Shown: positions 7,259 through 16,581, numbered from the stretch's first letter. The stretch: DNA of 28,621 bases from CAYPLH01 sp964411505 (GCA_964411505.1 CAYPLH010000050.1:1-28621), one strand, 5' to 3'. Program-made: numbers and translations. Notes: generated from the letters alone by a model not told the origin.

Positions 7259-8962
7259 TTACAGTTTAAAGTCTACTGGCCATTCTCCTTCAGGTATAAT
7301 CTCACCAAACAGAACATCTGCTGCTATCTCCATGCTACGTGGTGCAGATGAAAATGCGACAATAACATTTTTTGCGTTATCGGGAGCGGTTAGTCTGTAA
7401 GGTGTATTAGAAATTAATATAAATGTCTTTGATGTATCCTTTAAAAGCTCCTCTATAAACTCAGTATTGGATGCTTTTCCGCGTTTAAAAAAGTTTGTAA
7501 GAACTATAGTGTCATGTCCTTTTATTGTATTTTGTATATTTTCTTTATCTTCCTTGTCGTAGGAGTAAGATGTCTCAAGATAAGAAACATTTTTACTGTA
7601 TTTTAAACAGTTTTCATAAAGAATTCCTGGATGCCAGTAAGCATCATTTACTATACCATTCATTTGCTCAATGACAAGCATTTTGCTGTCTTTAGCCAAA
7701 GGTATCGCATCTTCTTTGTTCCTAGCAACTAATACAGACCTTCTTGCTACCAATTTTGATAAGTTGATTATTTTTTCATCCTTTGAGACTTCCTCGGGTG
7801 TCTCGTTCCAAACATTGCCTTGGGTGAAAAGTCCGTACTCGTACTTAAGATTAAGTACCCTGTAAACCTTCTCATCCAAATCCTTTTCAGTTATTCTGCC
7901 ACATTCGACAAAATCCCTTATAGTATTAAATGTTTCTTCAACAAGACTATTTTCTGCTTTCATAAGCACAAGGTCAGACCCTGCCTCAAGAGACATAGCA
8001 CAAGCATTTGCAACACCATATTTTGCAGCCACACCTGCCATGGTCATGCTGTCTGTTGTTATAACACCATTAAAGCCAAGCTCTTCCCTTAATATTCCTG
8101 TTATTATCTTTTTTGATACCGAAGAAACATATTCATCATCTAAAGACGGATACATTCCGTGGGAAACCATTACTGACGGCAAAAGTCCTTCATCACTTAA
8201 TACTTTATATGGGAGCAAATCCCGCTTTAGCATAGTTTCTTTGTCTGTAGTAATCTCTAGTAGATTAAAATGTGGATCCTGACCCGAGCTACCAGCTCCC
8301 GGATAGTGTTTTGCTGCTGTCATAAGATGTCCATCTTTAAAACCTTGTAAAGCTTTTTTGGCATATTCGATAACTTCATCTACTTTATCAGAATAAGCTC
8401 TTATATAAGTTCTTGGATTGTCCGGGTTTACATTAACATCCAAAGTAGGCGAATGAAGCCAGTTTACACCCATTGCCCTGCACTGACGCGCTAGAGCGTA
8501 TGCTATTTCATACGAAATTTGACTGTCTCCAGTCGCTCTTATTCCCATTGGTTTAGGAAAGATATGCATTCCACTAAAGCTAAGGTTTGCACTACTTCCT
8601 CCCTCTTGATCCGATGAAAAGTGCAATGGTATGCCCAGCGGTCTTTTTGTAGCAACCTCTTGCAGTTTATCAAGAATAACCTTGTATTGGCTGGTTGTCA
8701 TATGTGCTGCTGGGACATCCTTTTTGAAACCAGAAGTATTTTCTATTTTAACTATTGTTGAACCACTTTTAGGATCTACATAACTTCCAAAGCTCCTGCT
8801 ATTTGGTGATAGTCTAAATCCACTGCAATGGTATTTTTCAATGTATTCATAAATATGAGGTCTTATAAACGTTCCTGCAAAACCTAATGTTACAACTGCT
8901 CCTATTTTTTGTTCCAGCGTCATTCTAGAAATTAAGCTTAAGATGTATTTATTATTTTTCAT
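7259..8962 (-). CDS. Glycoside hydrolase family 3, beta-N-acetylglucosaminidase (NagZ)-like
   Basis: A 567-aa two-domain enzyme without a signal peptide, so it acts on imported sugars in the cytoplasm. The barrel domain covers about 1-370 and holds the GH3 landmarks DQEGG (118-122), AAKHYPG (216-222) and the nucleophile D304 in ITTDSMTM. It also has D229-P-H231, the Asp-His dyad used as general acid/base in NagZ-type GH3 enzymes but absent from ordinary beta-glucosidases, and this argues for an N-acetylhexosamine or phosphorolytic specificity. The C-terminal domain (about 400-567) is the GH3_C fold, as in two-domain Bacillus NagZ. Residues about 50-95 form an insertion I do not recognise. AGGGA precedes the ATG at normal distance. 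It follows the binding-protein gene, separated by a strong hairpin. Confidence 0.88.
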   Translation of the reverse strand: MKNNKYILSLISRMTLEQKIGAVVTLGFAGTFIRPHIYEYIEKYHCSGFRLSPNSRSFGSYVDPKSGSTIVKIENTSGFKKDVPAAHMTTSQYKVILDKLQEVATKRPLGIPLHFSSDQEGGSSANLSFSGMHIFPKPMGIRATGDSQISYEIAYALARQCRAMGVNWLHSPTLDVNVNPDNPRTYIRAYSDKVDEVIEYAKKALQGFKDGHLMTAAKHYPGAGSSGQDPHFNLLEITTDKETMLKRDLLPYKVLSDEGLLPSVMVSHGMYPSLDDEYVSSVSKKIITGILREELGFNGVITTDSMTMAGVAAKYGVANACAMSLEAGSDLVLMKAENSLVEETFNTIRDFVECGRITEKDLDEKVYRVLNLKYEYGLFTQGNVWNETPEEVSKDEKIINLSKLVARRSVLVARNKEDAIPLAKDSKMLVIEQMNGIVNDAYWHPGILYENCLKYSKNVSYLETSYSYDKEDKENIQNTIKGHDTIVLTNFFKRGKASNTEFIEELLKDTSKTFILISNTPYRLTAPDNAKNVIVAFSSAPRSMEIAADVLFGEIIPEGEWPVDFKL

Positions 8963-9073
8963 TTAATAATTCCCTCATTCATATTAGAAATTTCACTTGC
9001 ATAGCTATGTAGTTCGATAAAACATAACCATTACTACATAAAAGTATTTCCTTTATCTAAAAAAATATATATT

Positions 9074-9115
9074 TGCCAAAGAATGATGTTGACATTCCAA
9101 CATCATTCTTTGGCA
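9074..9115 (-). terminator. 18-bp hairpin between binding-protein and GH3 genes
   Basis: A perfect 18-bp stem (9074-9091 with 9098-9115) has a six-base loop, ACATTC. On the minus strand it is followed by AAATATATA and then seven T residues, so the T-tract is displaced. This fits a partial terminator or a 3'-stabilising hairpin that lets the binding protein and permease mRNA outnumber the downstream enzyme mRNA. On the plus strand the tail is ATCTTTT. Confidence 0.6.
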
Positions 9116-9153
9116 TCTTTTCATGAAACTTAAAATTCCATTTTTTTACGAAA

Positions 9154-10695
9154 CTACTTTATCATCTCCATAGTACGTTGGTATGCATTGTCGTAAAGCT
9201 GCAAGTATCTTTCTACTCCTAGGTTCATAGTTTCTTGAACGTATTGATCCCATTCGTCTAAGCTTCTGCTTCCGATAAAGAATTGAGCAACTGCTGTTTC
9301 TTTATGCTTTTTCAATGCTTCATCCAGATGAACGAATTCTTCATATTCTTCTTCTGTGAAAGCTGGTTCAATGTCTTCGCGCATATCATATTTTACACCT
9401 TGCTCATATGCATCGAAAAGCTCTGGACTAAAAGTACTCATATGGGAATTGTAATCCATGTTAACATTAGTACCATAAGTTGTTAACCCGAAATTATTTC
9501 TTATATCTGCAATAGATTCAGAATTAATAAACTTACGTTCTCCATTAACAACATTATATGTCTTGCCTTCCTCACCCCAGCTCAATAGTTCCATACCTTC
9601 ATCGGATAAATAGAAGTCAAAAAGTCTAAATGTAGCATCTAGCTCTTTGTTGGTAGAGCTTATAGTAAGGGCATTTGATATAATGGTTGAATAAGTGAAT
9701 TTGTTTTCACCCTTTGAACCCATTGCAATAGGTTTCATATAAGCTATTGTAAAATCAGGGTTTTCTTCTCTTACCGCACTATTTAACGTATCAATCCTAG
9801 TAAGATAGTCAGTAGTTATAAATACTTTGTCGGTTGAAACCAAGTTCTGCCATTGTGCTGTAGTCAATGTAAGGATATCAGGAGGTAATAAATCCTCGTT
9901 AAATGCCTTATTTATATATTCGACCATTTCCTTAAATTCGTCTTCAATAGGACCATAATTGAATTTTCCAGCATCATGGTCAAAATAAGCTTTCCATCCT
10001 GTACCCCAAAGAGGAACAAACATCGAAATCTGGGAACTAAGTCCTCCTCTCCAAGTGTAAGGATAACTATCTGGATATAATCCCTTAATTTGTTTCATTA
10101 AAGCATACAAATCATCACTGGTTTCAGGAATCTTCAAATCATGCTTTTCAAATATGTCCTTACGATACAGCCAACCTCTTCTATTTGTTTCTCCAGCGCC
10201 TTGTCCAGGAGGGAAAGCAAATAGTTTACCATCAGCACTCAAATATGACAAGTACTTAGCATTGTTTTCCTCAAGATACTTCTTGACATTAGGCATCTTG
10301 CCTAAGTGCGGCAAAAGATCTAACAAAGCTCCATCTGCGCCATACTTGTTAATTTCCGAGGGCGATCCCATGATATGGATAATGTTAGGTAGGTCTTGTG
10401 ATGCAATAACAATATTAAGTTTTTCTTGATAATCCCCACCTACTACTGTTGTTACATCCAGTTTGATATTAACCTTCTCCTCAATCAAATCCCAGACGTA
10501 CCAATCAGCATTGTAAGGCCAGCTTGCATGTGATTGTATCATCATAGTCAGTGTTTTTGGAGGCTGTTCAACAATACCAGTTGTTCCGTCGGGTTGTTGC
10601 GGTGTTTCTCCACCAGGTTTGTCATTGCCAACACATCCTGCAAGCATGCTCAGTACTAGTATTAAAACTAGTGACAAGTGAACATATTTTTTCAT
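9154..10695 (-). CDS. Carbohydrate ABC transporter substrate-binding lipoprotein (LplA/LipO-like)
   Basis: A lipid-anchored extracellular receptor of about 513 aa for sugar import. The start at 10695 is preferred: the ATG at 10707 lies directly against its AGAAAGG with no spacer, while the ATG at 10695 has about eleven bases and begins MKKYVHLS, a typical signal. The lipobox LAGC puts the acylated cysteine at residue 21. The mature part begins with a G/D/P/T/Q-rich linker and then follows the large family-1 solute-binding type found with LplB/YtcP permeases in Firmicutes, which take up oligosaccharides from complex glycans. The ligand is unknown. Order: permeases upstream (about 45 bases), GH3 downstream. 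Confidence 0.88.
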   Translation of the reverse strand: MKKYVHLSLVLILVLSMLAGCVGNDKPGGETPQQPDGTTGIVEQPPKTLTMMIQSHASWPYNADWYVWDLIEEKVNIKLDVTTVVGGDYQEKLNIVIASQDLPNIIHIMGSPSEINKYGADGALLDLLPHLGKMPNVKKYLEENNAKYLSYLSADGKLFAFPPGQGAGETNRRGWLYRKDIFEKHDLKIPETSDDLYALMKQIKGLYPDSYPYTWRGGLSSQISMFVPLWGTGWKAYFDHDAGKFNYGPIEDEFKEMVEYINKAFNEDLLPPDILTLTTAQWQNLVSTDKVFITTDYLTRIDTLNSAVREENPDFTIAYMKPIAMGSKGENKFTYSTIISNALTISSTNKELDATFRLFDFYLSDEGMELLSWGEEGKTYNVVNGERKFINSESIADIRNNFGLTTYGTNVNMDYNSHMSTFSPELFDAYEQGVKYDMREDIEPAFTEEEYEEFVHLDEALKKHKETAVAQFFIGSRSLDEWDQYVQETMNLGVERYLQLYDNAYQRTMEMIK

Positions 10696-10739
10696 TCTTT
10701 CATACATCCTTTCTAATTTGTATTTATTATATTATAGTT

Positions 10740-11612
10740 TTACCCTTTCACTGAACCAATCATTACACCCTTTACGAAATATTTCTGAATAAAGGGATAA
10801 ACCATGATTATTGGAAGAGTAGAAACCATAATTGTCGCATATTTAATAGCTTCTGGAAGAACTGCACTGTCATCAGCGCCAACATATTGAGTTGCCTTCA
10901 TATCATTAGCTATAACTATCTGACGTAATATAACTTGAAGTGGAAACTTCTCGGGCGAATTTAAATATATAAATGGCGTGAAAAATGCGTTCCACATTGC
11001 AACAGCATAAAATAAACCAATTGTAGCCAGTGAAGCTTTTGATAGTGGTAATATTATATACCATAGTATACCAATTTCATTAAGTCCATCTATCTTTCCA
11101 GAATCCTCTAATTCGCTGGGTATACTGCTAAAGAACGTTCTCATTAGTAGTAGGTACCATACTGAAACTGAGTTGACCAGTATAACTGCCCATCTTGTAT
11201 CAACTAAACCCAGTTTTTGCACCACCAAATACGTTGGAATCATACCACCGCTAAAAAACATTGTAAATACTACCATCAGTGTAAAAAATCTATGAAACAG
11301 CATGTGTTTTTTGGTCAGTGCATAAGCACCACATACAGTTACAGTTAAGGCTATCATCGTACGCGCTACTACATAAATTATTGTATTTTTATACGATGTA
11401 AGAAGCTGAGGATCTTTAAGCACTTCATTATAGGATTTAAAATTCAATCCTTTGGGAATGATCCCAACTTCACCCCTCATTATTGGAAGCTCATTGCTTA
11501 AAGAAACTGCAAATATGTGTAAGAACGGATACAATGTAATCACGCATATGAACAGTAAAAATGTAATTTTTAAAACTGTAAAAAACATTCCTGGTTTAAT
11601 TTTCATTTTCAA
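10740..11612 (-). CDS. Carbohydrate ABC transporter permease (YtcP/LplC-like)
   Basis: A 290-aa inner membrane permease with six predicted transmembrane segments. The ATPase-contacting EAA loop appears as LEDSGKIDGLNEIGILWYII, followed by LP, which matches the E-x3-D-G-x(9)-I-x-LP pattern of CUT1-type MalG homologues. The C-terminus KYFVKGVMIGSVKG is characteristic of the YtcP group. The start is a TTG at 11612, with AAGGA seven bases upstream; the ATG two codons later would be poorly spaced. It lies ten bases after the other permease gene and before the binding protein gene, so the three are one transcript. No ATP-binding subunit is encoded here. Confidence 0.92.
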   Translation of the reverse strand: MKMKIKPGMFFTVLKITFLLFICVITLYPFLHIFAVSLSNELPIMRGEVGIIPKGLNFKSYNEVLKDPQLLTSYKNTIIYVVARTMIALTVTVCGAYALTKKHMLFHRFFTLMVVFTMFFSGGMIPTYLVVQKLGLVDTRWAVILVNSVSVWYLLLMRTFFSSIPSELEDSGKIDGLNEIGILWYIILPLSKASLATIGLFYAVAMWNAFFTPFIYLNSPEKFPLQVILRQIVIANDMKATQYVGADDSAVLPEAIKYATIMVSTLPIIMVYPFIQKYFVKGVMIGSVKG

Positions 11613-11622
11613 TTCACCATCC

Positions 11623-12558
11623 TTACCATAAGCTAGTCTCGCTAAGTTTTCTACTCATGTAGTTTGTCGATAAAACCAGTACCAACGAAACTACAGACTG
11701 GGACATATTTATTGCAGTTGCATAACTAAAGCTTCTCTGTTGTAGACCAATCCTGTATACATATGTGCTTATTACGTCGGCAGTTTTGTATATAGCTGGA
11801 TTATAAAGCAAAAATACTTTTTCAAATCCAATATCAAGTACCTTACCTGTATTTAATATGAATAATGTTACTATTGTAGGTGCTATACTAGGTATGGTAA
11901 TACTCCACATTTTGTGCCATTTATTTGCTCCATCCACAGTTGCAGCTTCATAGAGCTCTGGATTTATACCTGCTAATGCCGCAAGGTAAATTATAGCACT
12001 CCAACCAATGTCTTGCCATATTTCAGAACCAATATAAACGGTTCTAAACCACTGTGGCAAAACCATAAAATTTATAGGTTCCAATCCAAAGCCCATAAGA
12101 ACTACATTAAAAAGCCCATTTCTTGGTGAAGTAAACTGCAAAATCATACCAGCTATAATAACAGTTGAGATAAAATGCGGAAGATAACTGACTGTTTGTA
12201 CAACTCTTTTGAATGCTCCATTTGCTACTTCATTTAATACAAGAGCAAATGCTATTGGTGCTGGGAAGCTCCATACTAATTTATAAATACCAAGTAAAAT
12301 TGTATTCCTGATTATATTAATGGAATCAGGATTTTTGAAAAACATTTTATAATACTTCAAACCAACCCAAGGACTGTCCATTATACCTTTAAAAACGTTA
12401 TAGTTCTTAAAAGATATTACAATACCAAACATAGGTAGATATTTGAATATTAGAAAATATAAAAAACATGGGAAAAACAATATTAGTAAATATTTACTTT
12501 CGTTTAACCTTTTTATAAAAGGTTTCTTTCTAGCATCTAAATAGACTGCCTCTTTCAA
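11623..12558 (-). CDS. Carbohydrate ABC transporter permease (LplB/YteP-like)
   Basis: A 311-aa MalF-type membrane permease with about six transmembrane segments. The EAA loop is YEAATVDGANKWHKMWSITI, followed by P. Its ATPase partner is probably a shared MsmX-like protein encoded elsewhere, which is known for this transporter class in Bacillus. The start is a TTG at 12558, supported by AAAGGAGG seven bases upstream; no nearby ATG has a comparable site. It is the first gene of the transport operon, with a leader of up to 300 bases after the regulator gene. Confidence 0.92.
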   Translation of the reverse strand: MKEAVYLDARKKPFIKRLNESKYLLILFFPCFLYFLIFKYLPMFGIVISFKNYNVFKGIMDSPWVGLKYYKMFFKNPDSINIIRNTILLGIYKLVWSFPAPIAFALVLNEVANGAFKRVVQTVSYLPHFISTVIIAGMILQFTSPRNGLFNVVLMGFGLEPINFMVLPQWFRTVYIGSEIWQDIGWSAIIYLAALAGINPELYEAATVDGANKWHKMWSITIPSIAPTIVTLFILNTGKVLDIGFEKVFLLYNPAIYKTADVISTYVYRIGLQQRSFSYATAINMSQSVVSLVLVLSTNYMSRKLSETSLW

Positions 12559-12854
12559 CGCTGTTCCTCCTTTACACGGTGTATGATTGTTTCATTTGTT
12601 TTATTAATGTCTGTATCTATGATGCTATTTTACTGTGCCGTCAACTTTTTGTAAATAAATCTTTCTTAATAAACCTGCTTGAAATCAAGAATAGTTAAAA
12701 ATGATATATAATATTAAATTAGATATATTTGTCCTTGATTCCTCGTCAACAAATCCCAGACGAGTGCCTTGCTGCAGCTTGCAGAAAAAGTAGGCATTAA
12801 TAAATTACTATCTTTTAAATAGTAGACATTGGAAAATTAGAATGCTTTGCAGCT
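12559..12854 (-). other. Intergenic region between regulator gene and transport operon
   Basis: No gene is seen. On the minus strand there is a TTGACG near 12635-12630 that may be a -35 element, but the matching -10 (CATAGA-like) is weak. Three small stems are visible: CTCGTC/GACGAG near 12751-12774, CTGCA/TGCAG near 12771-12785 and TACTAT/ATAGTA near 12807-12825. None has a good T-tract, so read-through from the regulator is possible. The AraC-type regulator probably binds here, but I see no clear direct repeat. Confidence 0.35.
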
Positions 12855-15164
12855 TTAACCGTTCACAATATTTATTCTTCTGTATTTTCCAGGAGATATA
12901 CCATAGTTGTTTTTGAATGCTCTTATAAAAGCATTTGGATCTTTATATCCGATCTTGGTAGATATGTCTTTAACTTTGATGTCAGTATTCAACAAGAAAT
13001 CCAATGCCTTTTCCATTCGGATCTCATTCAAATAATCTGTGTAATTAACACCCTTAAAGTCTTTAAATAGTTTTGATAAATAAATTGGTGACAAACGGTA
13101 TTTTTCAGAAAAAAGTTCAAGAGAAATTTCATCACTAAAGTTTTCTTTCATAAATGTAACCATATCTTCAACAACATAATTTCTGCAATTATAATCGACT
13201 TCCCCCGATGGGTCACTGCAAATATTATTTATTCTTTCAATTATATTGTTATAATCGTCTTTCGAGCGCATGGTGTCAATATCCTTATAAATACTGTCAA
13301 GACCTTCGTATGCGATTCTATTGTCTATCTCTGTATTCCCTAATATATCATTCACCATTGTAATCAGACCTTTTTTAACATAAGTAATTGGCATAGCTGT
13401 TTCTTCTAAATACCTAGTTAACTCACCTATACTGTCATTGAAGCTTTCAAGCTTCAACAATTCAACTATTGACCTTATTTTTATATATAATCTTCTAGGT
13501 ATTTTTTCATTATTCATCTGTTTTACTTGAGCGGCAGTAGCAAACTGGGTCTGCATTTTAATAGAATGGTACTCAGATAATTTAGTAGCTTCAATATATG
13601 CAGCTTTTAGTTGGCTCAGACCTTGATACACCTTGCTAATAGCAAAGTTAACATACAAAATATCACTATCATTTTTGAGCATACTACTCACCTTACGCTC
13701 AAAATCACGAATGTCAAAGTTCTTATCAGCTAAAGGTAAAATTGCTATAGATGAATATAAATCAATTTGAAACGAGTAACTGTTAATACTCATATTTTTT
13801 AATACCATATCAATTAATTCCTTAATAGATAGCGTAATTTTATCAACATTATCCTCATTTTGATATAACTTATAAAACCCAGATTTAAAATTCAGAGTAT
13901 AATTAATGACTATAAAATTATTAAAATCTGCAGGATCTATATTTAATTCCTTTATTATATTTTCGTTTACATCTGCTTCATCATTCTTAATTAACTTTAC
14001 ATAGAAAAGCTCCTTGTAAATATCCTGCATCATTTGGTACTTCCTTTTAATCGCTTCATAGTTATTGTTTATATGTGTGAGATATAAGTAGATCTTTTGC
14101 ATTTCGTTTCCTTTTCTCCGCTTACTCACACCATAAAAATACTCAGGTAATTCGGTTGAAGATTTTTCCACTAGATCTGTAAGCCTTTGTATGGGGCGGT
14201 AAAACTTTAAAGAAAAAAAGTATGACAGAAAAAAGCTGCCAAAAAACATTGATATAATAGCCAGTAGTGCAAAGCTGTTAAATGCCTTAATTTTATCAAG
14301 TGCTTTTTGATATGAAATCCCCTTAAGATAGTACCAACCATAGCTTTTTGATCTAGCATAAAAAATATATGCTTCAGAATCCTTAAGATCAATACTTCCT
14401 GATTCTAAACCAGAATCATTTATTTTTGATAAAACTTCATGTATATCAACAGATGTAGTTGTGTTATCAAAAAGAACTTCGTTTTTATCCATATCATAAA
14501 CCAAAGTATTTTCTCCGTAAAACTCACTCATTTTTGAGGCATCAAGAAAAATAAGCATTCTAAAATTCTTGAATGCGTTATGTTCTGCTGCCACAACGGA
14601 TAACTCCTTCTTTATGTCATATCCAATTACTAAGCTTTTGGAATAGTATGTGTCCTGCGATAAAAAATCTGATTTTGGATAAGTGTTTGCTGTATTCGGC
14701 TTAGTTAAATATTCGCTCCAAAATAATTCATCCTTTTCTTCATTAATAAAATTAAATGTCACTAAATCATGTGAATTGAATACACCTTGGTTCGAAACAA
14801 AAAGGCTGTTATTCTTATCATAAAAAAGCACATCATGTATATACGGATATGTTGCTAGAACCTGCTGGGTATAATCCCTTATCTGCAAATAATCATAGTA
14901 GTCTGCTTGTTTTTTGCCATCTATACTCCTAATTATTGGATCCAATTGAGACTTATAAATAAGTTTATATAAGGTATCAATTTTGCTGTCAATCTCCTGA
15001 TTAAACATTACCAGTTCTGAGTGTCCGTCACTTACAATATTATCCTTTATAATACTGTGAGCACTTCTGTAAAAATACAAATACGAAACCATAGATAAAA
15101 GTATTACTGTCATAAAAGCAGATAGTATTTTATAAAATGTCTTATTTAAATATAATTTAAACAA
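12855..15164 (-). CDS. Membrane-bound AraC-family regulator with extracellular sensor (YesS/LplR-like)
   Basis: A 769-aa one-component regulator. Segments: transmembrane helix about 12-32, extracellular sensor of dCache type about 33-290, second transmembrane helix about 295-317, long cytoplasmic linker, and an AraC-type double helix-turn-helix at about 665-765. The second helix-turn-helix carries VKDISTKIGYKDPNAFIRAF, followed closely by GISPGKYRR, the diagnostic end of the domain. Such proteins sense an external sugar and activate the adjacent transport and hydrolase genes. The start is a TTG at 15164 with AAGGAGG nine bases upstream. It is encoded in the same direction as, and directly upstream of, the permeases, the usual arrangement. 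It has no histidine kinase or receiver domain. Confidence 0.9.
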   Translation of the reverse strand: MFKLYLNKTFYKILSAFMTVILLSMVSYLYFYRSAHSIIKDNIVSDGHSELVMFNQEIDSKIDTLYKLIYKSQLDPIIRSIDGKKQADYYDYLQIRDYTQQVLATYPYIHDVLFYDKNNSLFVSNQGVFNSHDLVTFNFINEEKDELFWSEYLTKPNTANTYPKSDFLSQDTYYSKSLVIGYDIKKELSVVAAEHNAFKNFRMLIFLDASKMSEFYGENTLVYDMDKNEVLFDNTTTSVDIHEVLSKINDSGLESGSIDLKDSEAYIFYARSKSYGWYYLKGISYQKALDKIKAFNSFALLAIISMFFGSFFLSYFFSLKFYRPIQRLTDLVEKSSTELPEYFYGVSKRRKGNEMQKIYLYLTHINNNYEAIKRKYQMMQDIYKELFYVKLIKNDEADVNENIIKELNIDPADFNNFIVINYTLNFKSGFYKLYQNEDNVDKITLSIKELIDMVLKNMSINSYSFQIDLYSSIAILPLADKNFDIRDFERKVSSMLKNDSDILYVNFAISKVYQGLSQLKAAYIEATKLSEYHSIKMQTQFATAAQVKQMNNEKIPRRLYIKIRSIVELLKLESFNDSIGELTRYLEETAMPITYVKKGLITMVNDILGNTEIDNRIAYEGLDSIYKDIDTMRSKDDYNNIIERINNICSDPSGEVDYNCRNYVVEDMVTFMKENFSDEISLELFSEKYRLSPIYLSKLFKDFKGVNYTDYLNEIRMEKALDFLLNTDIKVKDISTKIGYKDPNAFIRAFKNNYGISPGKYRRINIVNG

Positions 15165-15216
15165 TCGCTTTATCCTCCTTTTCGCATTTGTCAGTGACTC
15201 AATTGTCCCTATATAA

Positions 15217-15245
15217 ATTATACTCCAAATTGAACGTTAAATGAA
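15217..15245 (-). promoter_or_regulatory. Likely promoter of the regulator gene
   Basis: On the minus strand a perfect TATAAT (15222-15217) is preceded after 17 bases by TTCATT (15245-15240), a weak -35 element. A weak -35 with a consensus -10 would suit low constitutive or activated expression. Confidence 0.45.
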
Positions 15246-15429
15246 AACTTGTTTATGGAAAAACGATATAAATTTTTATTTTAACCTCATCCAATAAACT
15301 GTTGCCAATCAGATGCTCAATAGGTTTTATACTCTAAATGCGAAAAACAAAATCATATTGCATTTAAATAACACTTAAACAATTTTTATAACGAGGATAT
15401 TGTATCACACTTTCACACCAAAAAGCAAT

Positions 15430-16503
15430 TTATCTTTCAAATAGCTTTTTACCACCAATGCAAATTTTGCATGGTGTATAACCTTTTGTCTCTGCTTCAC
15501 TTTTCTCAATGGGTATTCTACTTTTCGAAAGATATGTACACTCTCTTTTATGATAACGTGCACCTGTCCTGGTTATGTACACATATTCTTCTTCATCGCC
15601 TTCTTTCGTTTTTTCCTCATCATCTATACTTGGTGAATCCGGCTCATTACTTTCTTCTCCTCCTTCATCACCTTTGGGACTGTTATTTTCTTCTTGGGTT
15701 ACTGCAGAACCAGCCTTCGCATATACTCCATAGCTTCCATTCAACCATGCACGCTCCACAGCAGTCTTTACTATTTTTAGTTCCTTAACAGTAAAAAAAG
15801 GAATGTGTAAACCAACCTTGTATTTTACTACAATTACTACCTCATCCTTTTGGGGAACAAATCCAAGACTGCTACATTTTGTTAAGTAATCACTATTTTT
15901 TTGCTTTATGTCAAATTCGGATTGGCTTTGTGGTAATTCAAAAAACACTAGCTCAAGTTTTTCCGAATCTATTGCTGTATCAGCAAGAAATTGTCTTATC
16001 AGTGACATAACCACATAACGTTCTGCCTGAGATTTTATTTTGAAATACTGACCTGCAATTTTATCAGAAATTTTATCATTAAACCAATCACTAAAAAGAT
16101 CAGTTCCTATTTGCATAAATAAATCAGCAAAATCAGTTTCATTGGTACCTCCATCCAAGATTAAGGATAGCACTTTTTTATATTCATTCTGCATTTCATT
16201 AGAAACTATTCCTTCTTCTTCGCTTTCATCAACTTCCAAAAGCTGCATATCCGGATTATATGGAATTATTTCATCTTCCAGCTCATTTAAATAAGAAATT
16301 GGATAACATGATGCAGCAATTTGTTTTGCAGCTTCATGAACAACATGGTTAAGTGTTATGTTAATACTTGCAAGCCTTACAAAAAAAAGAAGTGCTAAAA
16401 ACAAACATACAAAAACGGGAAATGTTAAACTTGCTTCAACTGTTAATGAACCGCTGCAGTTATTGTAACCTTGGAGTACCCTTAACCTTTTCCACCTTTT
16501 CAC
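15430..16503 (-). CDS. TadE-like pseudopilin with C-terminal zinc-ribbon-like domain
   Basis: A 357-aa exported protein. Near the N-terminus G18 is followed by SLTVEA with Glu at +5 and then a 20-residue hydrophobic helix. This is the type IV prepilin-like cleavage and assembly motif of TadE proteins, minor pilins of tight-adherence (Flp) systems. The middle is unassigned and is followed by an acidic S/P/E/D-rich linker (about 270-305). The end (310-357) has Y-H318-x3-C322 and GYTPC345-x2-C348, which could bind one zinc ion and resembles the small Ada-like metal domain found at the end of some clostridial surface proteins. Start: GTG at 16503, with purine-rich upstream sequence from an octamer repeat array in place of a clear Shine-Dalgarno sequence. 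It is the third gene of a TadE-DUF5702-TadE cluster. Confidence 0.8.
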   Translation of the reverse strand: MKRWKRLRVLQGYNNCSGSLTVEASLTFPVFVCLFLALLFFVRLASINITLNHVVHEAAKQIAASCYPISYLNELEDEIIPYNPDMQLLEVDESEEEGIVSNEMQNEYKKVLSLILDGGTNETDFADLFMQIGTDLFSDWFNDKISDKIAGQYFKIKSQAERYVVMSLIRQFLADTAIDSEKLELVFFELPQSQSEFDIKQKNSDYLTKCSSLGFVPQKDEVVIVVKYKVGLHIPFFTVKELKIVKTAVERAWLNGSYGVYAKAGSAVTQEENNSPKGDEGGEESNEPDSPSIDDEEKTKEGDEEEYVYITRTGARYHKRECTYLSKSRIPIEKSEAETKGYTPCKICIGGKKLFER

Positions 16504-16519
16504 CTTTCGATTTCACACC

Positions 16520-16575
16520 TTTCCAACTTTCCAAATTTCCAACCTTCCAACTTCCCAACTTTCCAACCTTCCAAC
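16520..16575. repeat. Octamer tandem repeat, seven units
   Basis: Seven consecutive 8-bp units of the form (C/T)TTCCAAC, or GTTGGAA(A/G) on the coding strand; variants are TTTCCAAA and TTCCCAAC. They fill almost the whole 78-base gap between the stop of the DUF5702 gene and the GTG of the TadE gene, and degenerate purine-rich units continue to the start codon. On the minus strand the repeats are GGAAGG/GGAAAG-rich and could act as ribosome binding sites. Confidence 0.85.
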
Positions 16576-16581
16576 TGCCTT

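Noticed and set aside
16520..16575. CRISPR array
   Set aside because: Units are 8 bp with no spacers, so it is a simple tandem repeat.
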